The notes below the pieces were generated by a model. The model searched no databases and was not told the DNA's origin. It saw nothing but the letters and a program-made list of their open reading frames with translations. Shown here piece after piece: positions 24,922 through 33,021 of a DNA stretch of 60,482 nt (within the stretch, counting starts at the first letter, position 1; each line of letters opens with the position of its first letter). A program made the position numbers and the translations under genes. The stretch comes from CAZONU01 sp965370045. Lineage in GTDB: Bacteria > Planctomycetota > SZUA-567 > JAKLDR01. The stretch spans positions 1 to 60,482 of the forward strand of contig CBDUSI010000009.1 of NCBI GenBank assembly GCA_965370045.1, read 5' to 3'.

Positions 24922-26219
24922 ACGCGCCGCGGGGGGGGATCAGCGTCGAGGTGCTGGGCGACTCGACACTATTCAGCCGGCAGGGCAAGGGCGTCGCCTA
25001 CCTGATCCGCGCCGGACGGACGGGCCTGCTCCTGGAGTGCGGCGCGGACCCCTTCCGCCCGCTGGGGCCAGAGGGGATCACCGGGCTCTCCGGGGTGATC
25101 GTCACCCACGCCCACTTCGACCACCACCGCTACCTGACCGAGCTGGCCCTGCACTACCGCTACGCGCTGGGCCGGGCGCTGCCGGTGCTGGCCAGCGAGG
25201 CGGTGAGCCGGGACCTGGCGGGGTGCTCGGCTCCCGCGTTAGTGCGTACCCTCTCGGACGATGCCCGCCGGGTTCTGGACGTGCCCTACGGGAAGTTCAT
25301 CAGGGACTACCGGCTGGGCCCCCGGGCGCGCTACCGGCTGGAGCGGTGCGCGGTCCGGGGGCGCGTCGCCTGGCGCGCGATTGATGCGGCCACCGGGTGC
25401 GTCGCGGGGCCTCGCAGGGCCAAGGCGCTGGTCGGCAAGCCGGGCACCGCGCCGCGCCTGCTGGTTTTCGACCGCGAATACGGCGAGTGGGTGGACCCCG
25501 AGGACTTTTACTCTTTCGGCGAGCGCGCCTTCTACTCGGGCGGCAATCGTTCGTGGCGCTGCAAGCGGTCGGGGCTGGTGGTGCGCGCGCTCAAGGCCCC
25601 CAGCTGGCACGGACCCAGCTCGACGGCGATAATGTTCGAGCGCGGAAAGGCGCGGCTGGCCTTCAGCAGCGACACTGTATACGACCCCGAACTCTGGCGA
25701 AATCTCGCCGAGAAGAAGCGCAAGCAGCGCCTGTCGATGAGCCGCAAGCGCTTCCTGGCCGCCGAGGAACTGCGTGGAAACATCCATCACTTCACCGAGA
25801 GGACCTGGAGCCGACGCCGGCTCCGGGAGGCCATCCGCGCCTATGACGGGGCGGTGGTGTTCCACGACGCCGACTATCCCGGCAGCGTGGTCCACACCAT
25901 CTACGCGAAGCTCTCCGCCGCCGCCGGAGGCGCCTCGGCGCGCTGGAAGGGACTGGTGCTGACCCACACGCCGGAGCGCTTCACCGCGCTGCACCCCATC
26001 AGCTTCCCCGGCGCGAGCTTCGGGGTGACCGCCTCGGGGCTGGCCGGGCTGCGCGGCTCGCCGGTGGCCTGGCACAAGGAGGGCGGCCGGGTCTATAGTC
26101 TGAAGAAATCAAAGAAGGGCCGCTACGCGATGGCCTTTACCGAGGGCGGCCTGAAGCTCGAGCGGCTCAAGGGCCGGCGCTCGGGCCTGGAGATGCGCCT
26201 GGAGAGCGAGCAGGTCTGA
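24918..26219 (+). CDS. Metallo-beta-lactamase-fold protein
   Basis: The product is 433 residues from GTG 24918, overlapping the stop of the HD-GYP-like gene. The N-terminal segment VIVTHAHFDHHR contains the MBL zinc motif (His64, His66, Asp68, His69). Later conserved features are SSDTVYD, a candidate for the bridging Asp, and VLTHTPERF. The central part (about 90-220) contains a long basic insert not seen in compact MBL enzymes. A hydrolase acting on a phosphodiester or ester is likely, and the substrate is unknown. Coupling to a cyclic-nucleotide-type signalling protein is the only contextual clue. Confidence 0.75.
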   Translation: MNAPRGGISVEVLGDSTLFSRQGKGVAYLIRAGRTGLLLECGADPFRPLGPEGITGLSGVIVTHAHFDHHRYLTELALHYRYALGRALPVLASEAVSRDLAGCSAPALVRTLSDDARRVLDVPYGKFIRDYRLGPRARYRLERCAVRGRVAWRAIDAATGCVAGPRRAKALVGKPGTAPRLLVFDREYGEWVDPEDFYSFGERAFYSGGNRSWRCKRSGLVVRALKAPSWHGPSSTAIMFERGKARLAFSSDTVYDPELWRNLAEKKRKQRLSMSRKRFLAAEELRGNIHHFTERTWSRRRLREAIRAYDGAVVFHDADYPGSVVHTIYAKLSAAAGGASARWKGLVLTHTPERFTALHPISFPGASFGVTASGLAGLRGSPVAWHKEGGRVYSLKKSKKGRYAMAFTEGGLKLERLKGRRSGLEMRLESEQV

Positions 26220-26270
26220 GTGTCGATTGCGGATATGGCGCTTGCTTTGCCGTTATGGGGCTGCTGTTGA

Positions 26271-26528
26271 CTAGAATATGCTGGCCAGCATCCTGTCCAG
26301 CGCGGCGTTCAGCCGCCACTTGCTGACGTAAGTGCCGGCCTCGACCTCGCGGCGCACGAGGTTGAGCGCCCAGTTGCGCGCCCCCCGCGGGCCGGTGACC
26401 ACCCCGCCGACGGTGTAGTAGCGCTGGAGCTTGGTGGGCCGGGAGCGTCCGGGGCGGCGTGGAACCGGATAGTAGCCGCGTCTTCCCTTCACGCGCAAGA
26501 CCGAGCGCAGGTCTCTGGCGGCGCGCAT
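26271..26528 (-). CDS. Small basic protein of unknown function
   Basis: The product is 85 residues with a good GGAGG six bases before ATG 26528. It is rich in Arg and aromatic residues (GRRGYYPVPRRPGRSRP) and ends in a helix (RLNAALDRMLASIF). No family is recognised. It could bind nucleic acid, judged only from its charge. It lies 200 bases downstream of aroF on the same strand; the intervening segment holds short inverted repeats (for example TCCGG-6-CCGGA at 26663-26678) but no clear terminator. The position and Shine-Dalgarno sequence favour a real gene. Confidence 0.55.
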   Translation of the reverse strand: MRAARDLRSVLRVKGRRGYYPVPRRPGRSRPTKLQRYYTVGGVVTGPRGARNWALNLVRREVEAGTYVSKWRLNAALDRMLASIF

Positions 26529-26728
26529 CGAAGTCCTCCCCCCTTGCGACGAGTCGCGTCATCCGTTGTGTGTCCCTGGTTATCGTCACGTTGGGCCCCG
26601 CGTCTTTAGGCCGAGAGTCGGGCGATAGCGCACTTTCACCTAGTGCATACGGGGTTCCGTCCGGTAATGGCCGGAGAAAAATCGAGCGGTGTCCGATAAG
26701 AAACGCCTGGGGGTCCGGGATTCCGGAA

Positions 26729-27793
26729 TCAGCGCCGGGCGCGCTTCCCGCGCTTCGCGGCCCGCGCCTTGCGGCCGGTCGGGACCCGCACATCCATCGC
26801 CTTGCCGATCTTGCGCAGCGAGTTCATGAGATCGACGAAGGCGGGCGGGTCGATGGACTGCGGCCCGTCGCTGAGCGCATGGGCAGGATCGTGGTGGACC
26901 TCGACCAGCAGGCCGCAGGCGCCCACGGCCAGCGCCGCGCGGCTGAGCTCCGGCACCATGTCCCGCCGGCCGGCGGCGTGGCTGGGGTCCACCACCACGG
27001 GGAGGTGGGTGGTCCTCCGGGCGGCGGGGACCATCGAGAGGTCCAGCGTGGCGCGGGTGTGGTCGGCGAAGGTGCGCACGCCGCGCTCACACAGGACCAC
27101 GTTGTAGTTGCCCTGGTCGAGAACGTACTCGGCGGCCATCAGGAACTCATCGAAGGTCGCCGAGAAGCCGCGCTTGAGCAGGACCGGCTTGCCGGTCTGG
27201 CCGGCCAGGCGCAGCAGTGAGTAGTTTTGCATGTTGCGCGTGCCGATCTGGATCATGTCCGCGACGCGGGCCACCTGTTCCAGGCTGGGCGGGTCGATGG
27301 CCTCGGTGACGATGGCCAGGCCGGTTTCCTCCCGGACTTCGCGGAGGATGTCCAGCCCCTTCCTGCCCAGCCCCTGAAATGCGTAAGGGCTGGTGCGTGG
27401 CTTGTAGGCGCCGCCGCGGAAGACCGTCGCCCCGGCCCGCGCCACCGCGCGAGCGGTCTTGAGCGCCTGCGCGCGGCTCTCCACCGCGCAGGGCCCGGCC
27501 ATGACGGTGAACTCGCTCCCGCCGATTTTCGCCCGGCCGACCTTCACGATCGTGTTCTCCGGCTTGGTCTCGCGGCTGACCAGCTTGTAGGGCTTGGTGA
27601 CGCGGATGAGCTCCATCACTCCCGGCAGGCTGCGCAGTCGCTCGGGGTCCACCGCGGCCCGGTTGCCGGTGATGCCGATGGCGGTGCGCAGCGACCCGGG
27701 AATGACGTTGGGCTTGAGCCCCATCTTGCGGATGGCCGCGACGGTCTTGGTGATCTGGCTCTTCCTGGCGTCGGCGCGCATTACGACGAGCAT
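26729..27793 (-). CDS. aroF: 3-deoxy-7-phosphoheptulonate (DAHP) synthase
   Basis: First enzyme of the shikimate pathway; condenses phosphoenolpyruvate with erythrose 4-phosphate. The product is 354 residues from ATG 27793, with AGGGAGGAAG upstream. It has a ferredoxin-like regulatory N-terminal domain (about 1-75), as in the Thermotoga-type I-beta enzymes, then the TIM barrel with VMAGPCAVES, RGGAYKPRTSPYAFQG, IGTRNMQNY, LLKRGFSATFDE and VVVDPSHAAGRRD. An unusual very basic tail (TGRKARAAKRGKRARR) ends the protein. The N-terminal domain suggests feedback control by an aromatic amino acid. Confidence 0.95.
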   Translation of the reverse strand: MLVVMRADARKSQITKTVAAIRKMGLKPNVIPGSLRTAIGITGNRAAVDPERLRSLPGVMELIRVTKPYKLVSRETKPENTIVKVGRAKIGGSEFTVMAGPCAVESRAQALKTARAVARAGATVFRGGAYKPRTSPYAFQGLGRKGLDILREVREETGLAIVTEAIDPPSLEQVARVADMIQIGTRNMQNYSLLRLAGQTGKPVLLKRGFSATFDEFLMAAEYVLDQGNYNVVLCERGVRTFADHTRATLDLSMVPAARRTTHLPVVVDPSHAAGRRDMVPELSRAALAVGACGLLVEVHHDPAHALSDGPQSIDPPAFVDLMNSLRKIGKAMDVRVPTGRKARAAKRGKRARR

Positions 27794-27858
27794 GGCTTCC
27801 TCCCTGTGTGCATGACAGGATATGCGCGTCCCCTCGCGGGCGCAAACGGAAAGTTGGG

Positions 27859-28974
27859 CTACTGCTTCGCCGGCAGGCTCAGGTCCACCAGCTTCAGCTT
27901 GTCCTTGAGGCCCGATGAGAGGTGCGCCGCCAGCGCGCCGCCTTCCCCTTCCTCAATAATGACCGCCTCCACGTCGGGATAGCTCTCTACCAGCTTCAGG
28001 CCCTCAGCGGGCCCCAGCACGCTGATGGCCGTGGCCAGGCCGTCGGCCAGCGCGCAGGTGGGGGCAATCACCGTCACTCCCACCGCCCCGCCGACCAGGG
28101 GCTTCCCGGTGCGCGCGTCGATGATGTGGCTGGCCCGGCGGCCGCCCCGCTTGAAGAACTTCTGGTAGTCTCCGCTGGTGGCCACCGCGCGGTCGTCGAC
28201 CTCCAGCACGGCCATCAGCCTGGCCGCTCGCGGGTGCTGCAGGCCGATGCGCCACTTCTCCCCGCCCGGCTTGGTCCCGAAGCCGCGGACCTCGCCGCCG
28301 ATCTCGACCAGCGCGCCCCGCGCGCCGCGCTCGCGCAGGGCTTCCAGGGCCTGGTCCACGGCGAAGCCCTTGGCCACCGCCGAGAGGTCCACGGTCATCC
28401 CGGGGGCTGCCAGCGCCGCGGTGCCCTTCTTCCTGTTGAGCTTGAGCTTGTCGCTGCCCACGCGGCGCAGCACCTTGGCGATCTCGGCATCGGTGGGCGG
28501 GCGTCGCTCCTCGCGGCCGGCATACTTGTAGAGCTTGACCAGCGGGCCCACGGTGACGTCGAAGGCCCCACTGGAGCGCCGGTGAATGTCCTTGGAAAGC
28601 GCCAGCACTTCGAAGGTCCAAGGGTCGACGGTCACGGGGGTTCCCGGCTTGGCCGCGGCCAGGCGGGAGACGTCGCTCTCCGGCAGGAAGCGGCTCATAA
28701 GCTTCTCGACGCGCCGGGCGGCCCCGAAGGTTGCGGCCAGGTCCTCGCGGGCGCCGGCCTCTGTCCGTCCGGCGAAGACCGCCTTGGCCGCGAAGCCGGT
28801 GCGCATCACCTCGCCGTGATGTTCGTGAAGCTTCGGCTTGGCCGCGGAGTCGGTGCTCGTCACCTTGCCGTGAGGTTCGCGATCCTTCGGGCTGAGCAGG
28901 ATCAGTGCCGCGACCGCGGCAGCCGCGGCGGCGACGGCGGCGATGATGCCCAGGACCGGCCCGAGACGTTTCAT
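27859..28974 (-). CDS. apbE: FAD:protein FMN transferase (ApbE)
   Basis: The product is 371 residues. It transfers FMN to Thr residues of exported flavoproteins such as RnfG or NqrC-type subunits. An N-terminal transmembrane segment (about 7-28) anchors it outside the cytoplasmic membrane. Characteristic motifs are TVDLSAVAKGFAVDQ, VEIGGEVRGFG, ATSGDYQKFF and HIIDARTGKP, the last with metal and FAD ligands. No target flavoprotein is encoded nearby. The gene starts six bases after the lipoprotein gene. A short linker (35-60) contains an approximate internal repeat (two copies of HGxVxxTxxAAK). Confidence 0.92.
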   Translation of the reverse strand: MKRLGPVLGIIAAVAAAAAAVAALILLSPKDREPHGKVTSTDSAAKPKLHEHHGEVMRTGFAAKAVFAGRTEAGAREDLAATFGAARRVEKLMSRFLPESDVSRLAAAKPGTPVTVDPWTFEVLALSKDIHRRSSGAFDVTVGPLVKLYKYAGREERRPPTDAEIAKVLRRVGSDKLKLNRKKGTAALAAPGMTVDLSAVAKGFAVDQALEALRERGARGALVEIGGEVRGFGTKPGGEKWRIGLQHPRAARLMAVLEVDDRAVATSGDYQKFFKRGGRRASHIIDARTGKPLVGGAVGVTVIAPTCALADGLATAISVLGPAEGLKLVESYPDVEAVIIEEGEGGALAAHLSSGLKDKLKLVDLSLPAKQ

Positions 28975-28980
28975 CGGCGC

Positions 28981-29616
28981 TTACCAGGGCTTGCGGGGCC
29001 TGTCCTGCTCCTTTATGGCGCCGCAGGCCTGGAGCACGGGGATGAACTTACGCTTGTCGATGTTGGTGATCTGGTCGAGCGGGAAACCCAGCTTGGACAG
29101 GCTGTAGATCTCAACCATGTTGGCAAGGTCGTCGTCCTTGATCGTCTGGAACTGCATGCTGATGCCCAGCCTGCGGAGGTGGGCTTCGAGCTCCTTGCGC
29201 ATGCCCAGCTTGAGCACCGCCCTGGCGCGCAGGCCCTCGCGGCGGCCCCCATCGCGGGCCGCCTTGCCAGTGGCCAGCCCGTAGATCGCCAGGCAGCGTA
29301 CCCCGTCGGTGCGGGTGATCTCGGTGACCAGGCCCTCGGTGGGGCGCCCGGAGGTGCTCGACGTCTGCCCCGGGAACTCCTGCTCGATCACCTTGGTGTG
29401 GATGGCCAGGGTACCCTCGTAGAGGCCGTCGTCGCGGAAGAGCTTCTTCCCGGAGGTCAGCTTGAAGCGGGCCTTGAGCACCGGCATGGTGATGGTATCG
29501 CCCCAGCCGGCCGTGCCCGCGTCGCCGACCGGCTTGAGGAAGGGCTTCCTCTTGCAGCCGGCGAAGGCCAGCGCCGCCGCGGCCAGCAGGACACAGGGGC
29601 GGAGTCTAGATTTCAT
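28981..29616 (-). CDS. Predicted lipoprotein of unknown function
   Basis: The product is 211 residues; ATG 29616 overlaps the upstream stop by four bases. The signal sequence ends in ALAFAGC with Cys at about residue 21. The mature part is a mixed alpha/beta domain with no recognised family, containing Lys/Arg-rich helices and the segment FPLDQITNIDKRKFIPVLQ. Because it lies between the membrane-anchored protein gene (29613) and apbE, it may be part of an envelope module, but no specific function can be named. Confidence 0.7.
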   Translation of the reverse strand: MKSRLRPCVLLAAAALAFAGCKRKPFLKPVGDAGTAGWGDTITMPVLKARFKLTSGKKLFRDDGLYEGTLAIHTKVIEQEFPGQTSSTSGRPTEGLVTEITRTDGVRCLAIYGLATGKAARDGGRREGLRARAVLKLGMRKELEAHLRRLGISMQFQTIKDDDLANMVEIYSLSKLGFPLDQITNIDKRKFIPVLQACGAIKEQDRPRKPW

Positions 29617-30689
29617 TGCGCGAATCCCTTTCTCTTCAGCAGCAGCCTGGCCAGCAGCACCAGGGCCAGCAGTGAAATGCCCAGCCACATGAGGCTGCTC
29701 CAGGTTCCGGTGGATTCCACCGCGCTGGGGTAGTGGCTGTATATCTTGAAATCGAGGTCGGAGCGCGAGGCGCAGCGGGCCTGTCCGCTGACGGCGGTGA
29801 GGTACAGGCTCTTGGCTGCGCCCAGCGAGGCGACGAACTTCTCCGCCGCCAGCATCTGGCCGCCATCCCCGCGGACCCGCCCCGGCGGTCGGGCCTCGCC
29901 GGGCTTCTCCGGCGGCGGCACGAACCACAGCGGCCGGCCCTTCTGCAACGTGCCGGGATCCCGGTAGTGCTCCGCCAAACCCAGTTCGGCCAGCCCCCAG
30001 GGGTTGTCGGCCACGTTGATGAAGTGGGAGTGCAGGACCATGAGCTCGGTGGGCGCGAGCTCCCAGCTGTCTTCTTTGCCCGGCTTCGCGCCCAGAGCGC
30101 CGGGGTAGCGGGCGGCCAGCGTGTAACAGGTGACCTGCGCCGGTCCGATGCGCCGCGCGCCGGCGGGCACCTCGACGGCGAAGTAGGCCCATTTGTCCCG
30201 GCCCTGCCTCTCCGGCAGCGGGTACGCGCCGTTTTGGGCGGACATCTTGCGATCGGCCAGGAAGCCACGCAGGCCGGCCGCGTCCATCGGCTTGCTGAAC
30301 TTCAGGGAGGCGCCGCCGGCCCCGGCCGGCCAGGCCTTCCCGGGGGCGGCGACGGCCCTCTCCCGCCAGAAGGCGGAGACCTCGTCGAGTGCCCCCGCGC
30401 TTCGCGGCCGGGCGGAGGCCCCTTCGGCGAGGCAGGAGAGCACCCAGACCGCGCCCTCCGGGGCGGGTTCGGCCAGCTCCATCTCGACGAGGAGGTCCTG
30501 GCGGTTGGGCGCGTTGGAGGCGCGGGAGAGGGTGCCGCGCTCCTGGAAAACCAGCAGCGCGCGGACGCGCTTGGCGGGAAGGGCTTCTCCCTTGGCGTTC
30601 AGGACCACGCCCTGGGCCCGCGCGCGCGGAACGGCGGCGGCGATGAGCAGCGCCGGAAGCGCGGCGCGGAGGGCCCTTGGCAGCTTCAC
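29613..30689 (-). CDS. Secreted protein anchored by a C-terminal membrane helix
   Basis: The product is 358 residues with a signal peptide (about 1-25, ending ARAQ) and a hydrophobic helix near the end (about 330-350, followed by LLKRKGF), so the bulk lies in the periplasm with a cytoplasmic basic end. The globular part contains a Cys pair and aromatic segments such as WAYFAVEVPAGARRIGPAQV. No known family is recognised. The start overlaps the stop of the RNase HI-thymidylate synthase fusion, and the next gene overlaps its stop, so it belongs to the same operon. Confidence 0.7.
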   Translation of the reverse strand: MKLPRALRAALPALLIAAAVPRARAQGVVLNAKGEALPAKRVRALLVFQERGTLSRASNAPNRQDLLVEMELAEPAPEGAVWVLSCLAEGASARPRSAGALDEVSAFWRERAVAAPGKAWPAGAGGASLKFSKPMDAAGLRGFLADRKMSAQNGAYPLPERQGRDKWAYFAVEVPAGARRIGPAQVTCYTLAARYPGALGAKPGKEDSWELAPTELMVLHSHFINVADNPWGLAELGLAEHYRDPGTLQKGRPLWFVPPPEKPGEARPPGRVRGDGGQMLAAEKFVASLGAAKSLYLTAVSGQARCASRSDLDFKIYSHYPSAVESTGTWSSLMWLGISLLALVLLARLLLKRKGFAQ

Positions 30690-32017
30690 TCGCAGTTCCG
30701 CTTGGGAGGCCGGCGGCTGTCCACCTCGGCGATCTTCTTCTCGATGGCCGGGCGGGCCTCGGCGAAAAACTCCTCGGCGAACTCGCGGTCCCAGGTGCGG
30801 TCTTCGAAGGAACGCTCTTTCACTTGCCGGAGGAAGTTCTCGCGGAAGTGGCCAAGCCGCCGTCCGTAGATGTGGTAGCTGTCGGAGATGTCCACGTAGC
30901 GGCCGAGCCGGACCTCGCGGCCGGCCTTCTCTGCGAGCTGTTTTGCAAGGCTCTCCTGGAGCGATATCAGCGCGAAGCAGTTCATGAAGGCCGCGTCGTA
31001 GGCGTCCCGGCTGCGGAAGCGCACGTTCATGTTGAGGTGCCAGACGTCCTCGGCGTCGGGCAGCACCCGCAGCCAGATGCTCTGCAGGCAGGCCGGGTCG
31101 TAGCAGTTCAGGTCGAACCAGGGCTGCCAGGTGATGGCCTGGGCCCGCCGGGTGAAGGGCGCGGAAGCCAGCTTCTCAACGCAGCGGGCCAGCTGGTCGA
31201 TCTTGCCCTTCAGCCCGGGCACCTCGTAGGCGAAGATGCGCTGGTGGTAGGTGTACTCCCAGCGGTCGTCGTCGGGATCGTCGGGGTCGCGGACCCAGTG
31301 GTCCTTGATGCCTTCGAGCACCTCCTGGCGGTACTCCTCGAGGTCCTCCAGTCCACCGGGGAAGGCCCGGTGGATAAAGGGCTCGGAGGCCGGCTCGTGG
31401 ACGGTCATGACCATGGTGCAGTCCAGGCTGGGTTCGTCGACGGTCTCGCCGTCGGCCTTCTTGTCGTACTCGGTGGGCACCCGCCCGCCCCTCTCGGAGA
31501 GGGCCAGCAGGGAGTTCTCCCAGGCCTCGGCCAGGCCCCGGCCCTCGGCGACCAGCACCGGGATGGAGCCGGTGACCTTCGGCTCGGCTCTCCCGGCGGC
31601 GTCGCCCACCGGGGCGTCGGCATCGAGGGCCTCGTTGACCAGCGCGTCCGCGGCGGTGTTCTTCTCGCGCCTCACGTGCTTCATCTCCCATTTCTCGAAG
31701 CCGTCCAGCAGGTCCATGACCTTCTCGTACAGGGGCATCAGCTTGGGACTTCTCACCCGGTAGTCGCCGTGGACCTGCTTGACCATCAGCTCGCTGTCGG
31801 TGCGCACCGCGACCTGCCGCGCGTCGCGCTGGCGGGCGAGCGAGAGAGCGCGCACCAGCGCCTGGTACTCGGCGACGTTATTGGTGGTCCGGCCCACCGG
31901 CCAGCCGCCGGCCCAGGCCGGGCGGCCGCGGGGACTCCCGCGCAGGACGGCGGCGGACGCCGCCGGACCGGGATTGCCTCGGCTGCCGCCGTCGACCTCG
32001 ATGTAGAGCGTGCTCAC
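30686..32017 (-). CDS. RNase HI fused to archaeal-type thymidylate synthase
   Basis: The product is 443 residues in one uninterrupted frame. Residues 1-135 form an RNase HI domain of the short reverse-transcriptase-like type: Asp9 in YIEVDGGSRGNPGP, Glu50 in NNVAEYQAL, Asp74 in RTDSELMVKQV and Asp124 in NTAADALV supply the four acidic residues for RNA-DNA hybrid cleavage. Residues about 145-440 resemble thymidylate synthase of the archaeal/methanogen type: RRAQAITW (290-297), candidate nucleophile Cys310 in DPACLQSI, FRSRDAY (334-340), FMNCFALISLQ (344-354) with Asn346, and DSYHIYGR (379-386). No other thymidylate synthase is in the window. It lies ten bases downstream of the zinc-ribbon gene, a partner of RNase HI elsewhere. 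Confidence 0.85.
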   Translation of the reverse strand: MSTLYIEVDGGSRGNPGPAASAAVLRGSPRGRPAWAGGWPVGRTTNNVAEYQALVRALSLARQRDARQVAVRTDSELMVKQVHGDYRVRSPKLMPLYEKVMDLLDGFEKWEMKHVRREKNTAADALVNEALDADAPVGDAAGRAEPKVTGSIPVLVAEGRGLAEAWENSLLALSERGGRVPTEYDKKADGETVDEPSLDCTMVMTVHEPASEPFIHRAFPGGLEDLEEYRQEVLEGIKDHWVRDPDDPDDDRWEYTYHQRIFAYEVPGLKGKIDQLARCVEKLASAPFTRRAQAITWQPWFDLNCYDPACLQSIWLRVLPDAEDVWHLNMNVRFRSRDAYDAAFMNCFALISLQESLAKQLAEKAGREVRLGRYVDISDSYHIYGRRLGHFRENFLRQVKERSFEDRTWDREFAEEFFAEARPAIEKKIAEVDSRRPPKRNCE

Positions 32018-32027
32018 GGGGTGACCC

Positions 32028-32747
32028 TCACCCGGCGCCGGGTTCGTCCTCGCTGTAGCATATCCGCCCGCAGGTCCGGCACTGCTGGGTCTGCTCGCCG
32101 ATCAGCACCAGGTTGTAGGACTGCGGGATCAGTCTCATGTTGCAGATGGTGCAGAGTCCGTCCTGCACGGCGGTCATGGCCCCGTCGGCGTGCTTGGACA
32201 GGACCTGGTCGTAGAGCTTGAGGTCGTCCTCGTCGATGCCCTTGACGTGCTCGCCGCGCGCGCGGAGCAGCTTCTCCTTGCGGTGGTCGAGGTCGGCGAG
32301 GCGGTCGTCCATCTCGCCGCGCGCGGTTTTCAGCTTCGCCCTGACCACCTCCATCTGGGGGTCGAGCTCGCGGGCGCTGGTGGTCATCTGGTCGGCGGCC
32401 TCGTAGGCGGTCAGCGCGCCGGTTTCGATCTCGGATATCTGCCTCTGGGCCGCGCTTATCTCGCTCCTGAGGGCGTCGAACTCCTTCTGCGTCTTGGCGA
32501 TGTTGAGCTGGACCTGATACTTCTCGATCTTCTCCTCAAGGCTCTGGATCTCGACGTTGACCTGGTCGGCGGCGACCTGCCTGTCCCGGGCCTCGGCGAG
32601 CAGGCCGCTCTTCTTTTCTTCGAGCGCGGCCAGTTCCTGTTCAGTCTCGGCGAGCGCGGCGGGCAGCCGTTCGGTTTCGCGGCGGACCTCGACCAGCTGT
32701 TGATCAATTGTGTGGAGTTCGCGGAGCCCGTCGATGACCCTGGTCAT
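32028..32747 (-). CDS. Coiled-coil protein with C4 zinc ribbon (zf-RING_7 type)
   Basis: Cytoplasmic protein of 239 residues. Residues about 1-170 form a long antiparallel coiled coil, and the C-terminus holds a zinc ribbon with two Cys pairs, CTIC and CRTCGRIC. This is the family that is widely found next to RNase HI (for example Rv2229c beside Rv2228c in mycobacteria). A role as an RNA or ribosome-associated scaffold has been proposed, but its function is not settled. It is the first gene of the operon that continues with the RNase HI-thymidylate synthase fusion. A promoter is predicted at 32786-32813. Confidence 0.88.
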   Translation of the reverse strand: MTRVIDGLRELHTIDQQLVEVRRETERLPAALAETEQELAALEEKKSGLLAEARDRQVAADQVNVEIQSLEEKIEKYQVQLNIAKTQKEFDALRSEISAAQRQISEIETGALTAYEAADQMTTSARELDPQMEVVRAKLKTARGEMDDRLADLDHRKEKLLRARGEHVKGIDEDDLKLYDQVLSKHADGAMTAVQDGLCTICNMRLIPQSYNLVLIGEQTQQCRTCGRICYSEDEPGAG

Positions 32748-32785
32748 GGAGGAGGTCTTGTCCTTTCGTTCAGGAGCCGACCGGG

Positions 32786-32813
32786 ATTATCGCCTCCCCT
32801 CCGGCCGTGTCAA
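32786..32813 (-). promoter_or_regulatory. Predicted promoter of the zinc-ribbon/RNase HI operon
   Basis: Minus strand TTGACA (32808-32813), 16-base spacer, GATAAT (32786-32791), about 38 bases before ATG 32747. Confidence 0.6.
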
Positions 32814-32853
32814 GGCGGACGGCGGGACGGCTTTCCGGTTCGCCTTCCGCGAC

Positions 32854-32881
32854 TTGACCCCGGCGGGATGCGGGCAACAAT
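32854..32881 (+). promoter_or_regulatory. Weak predicted promoter of the phosphatase gene
   Basis: TTGACC (32854-32859), 16-base spacer, AACAAT (32876-32881), followed 24 bases later by the Shine-Dalgarno sequence AAAGGAG of the short ORF at 32917. Confidence 0.35.
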
Positions 32882-32916
32882 CGCTCCCGAAGAACCGCCC
32901 GCGCAAAGGAGATATC

Positions 32917-33018
32917 GTGAGCGAACCGCTGCCCTCAGCAGAGCACCGCGGGACCCGTTACCTTGAACCCGTCGACGACCTGCGGCGCAGGGCGCCGGGC
33001 GTGGTCCAGGGGCCCTAG
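32917..33018 (+). CDS. Short upstream ORF in frame with the phosphatase gene
   Basis: GTG 32917 follows an excellent Shine-Dalgarno sequence (AAAGGAG). The 33-codon ORF ends at TAG 33016, and the phosphatase frame continues directly after it, with GTG 33022 one codon further. It may be a leader peptide, an N-terminal extension separated by an in-frame stop, or a gene with a nonsense mutation. The encoded residues (SEPLPSAEHRGTRYLEP) show no signal peptide. Confidence 0.4.
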   Translation: MSEPLPSAEHRGTRYLEPVDDLRRRAPGVVQGP

Positions 33019-33021
33019 CAC

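Noticed and set aside
33016..33018. Pyrrolysine or general TAG recoding at the in-frame stop
   Set aside because: TAG terminates several ordinary genes here (for example efp), and no recoding machinery or element is visible.
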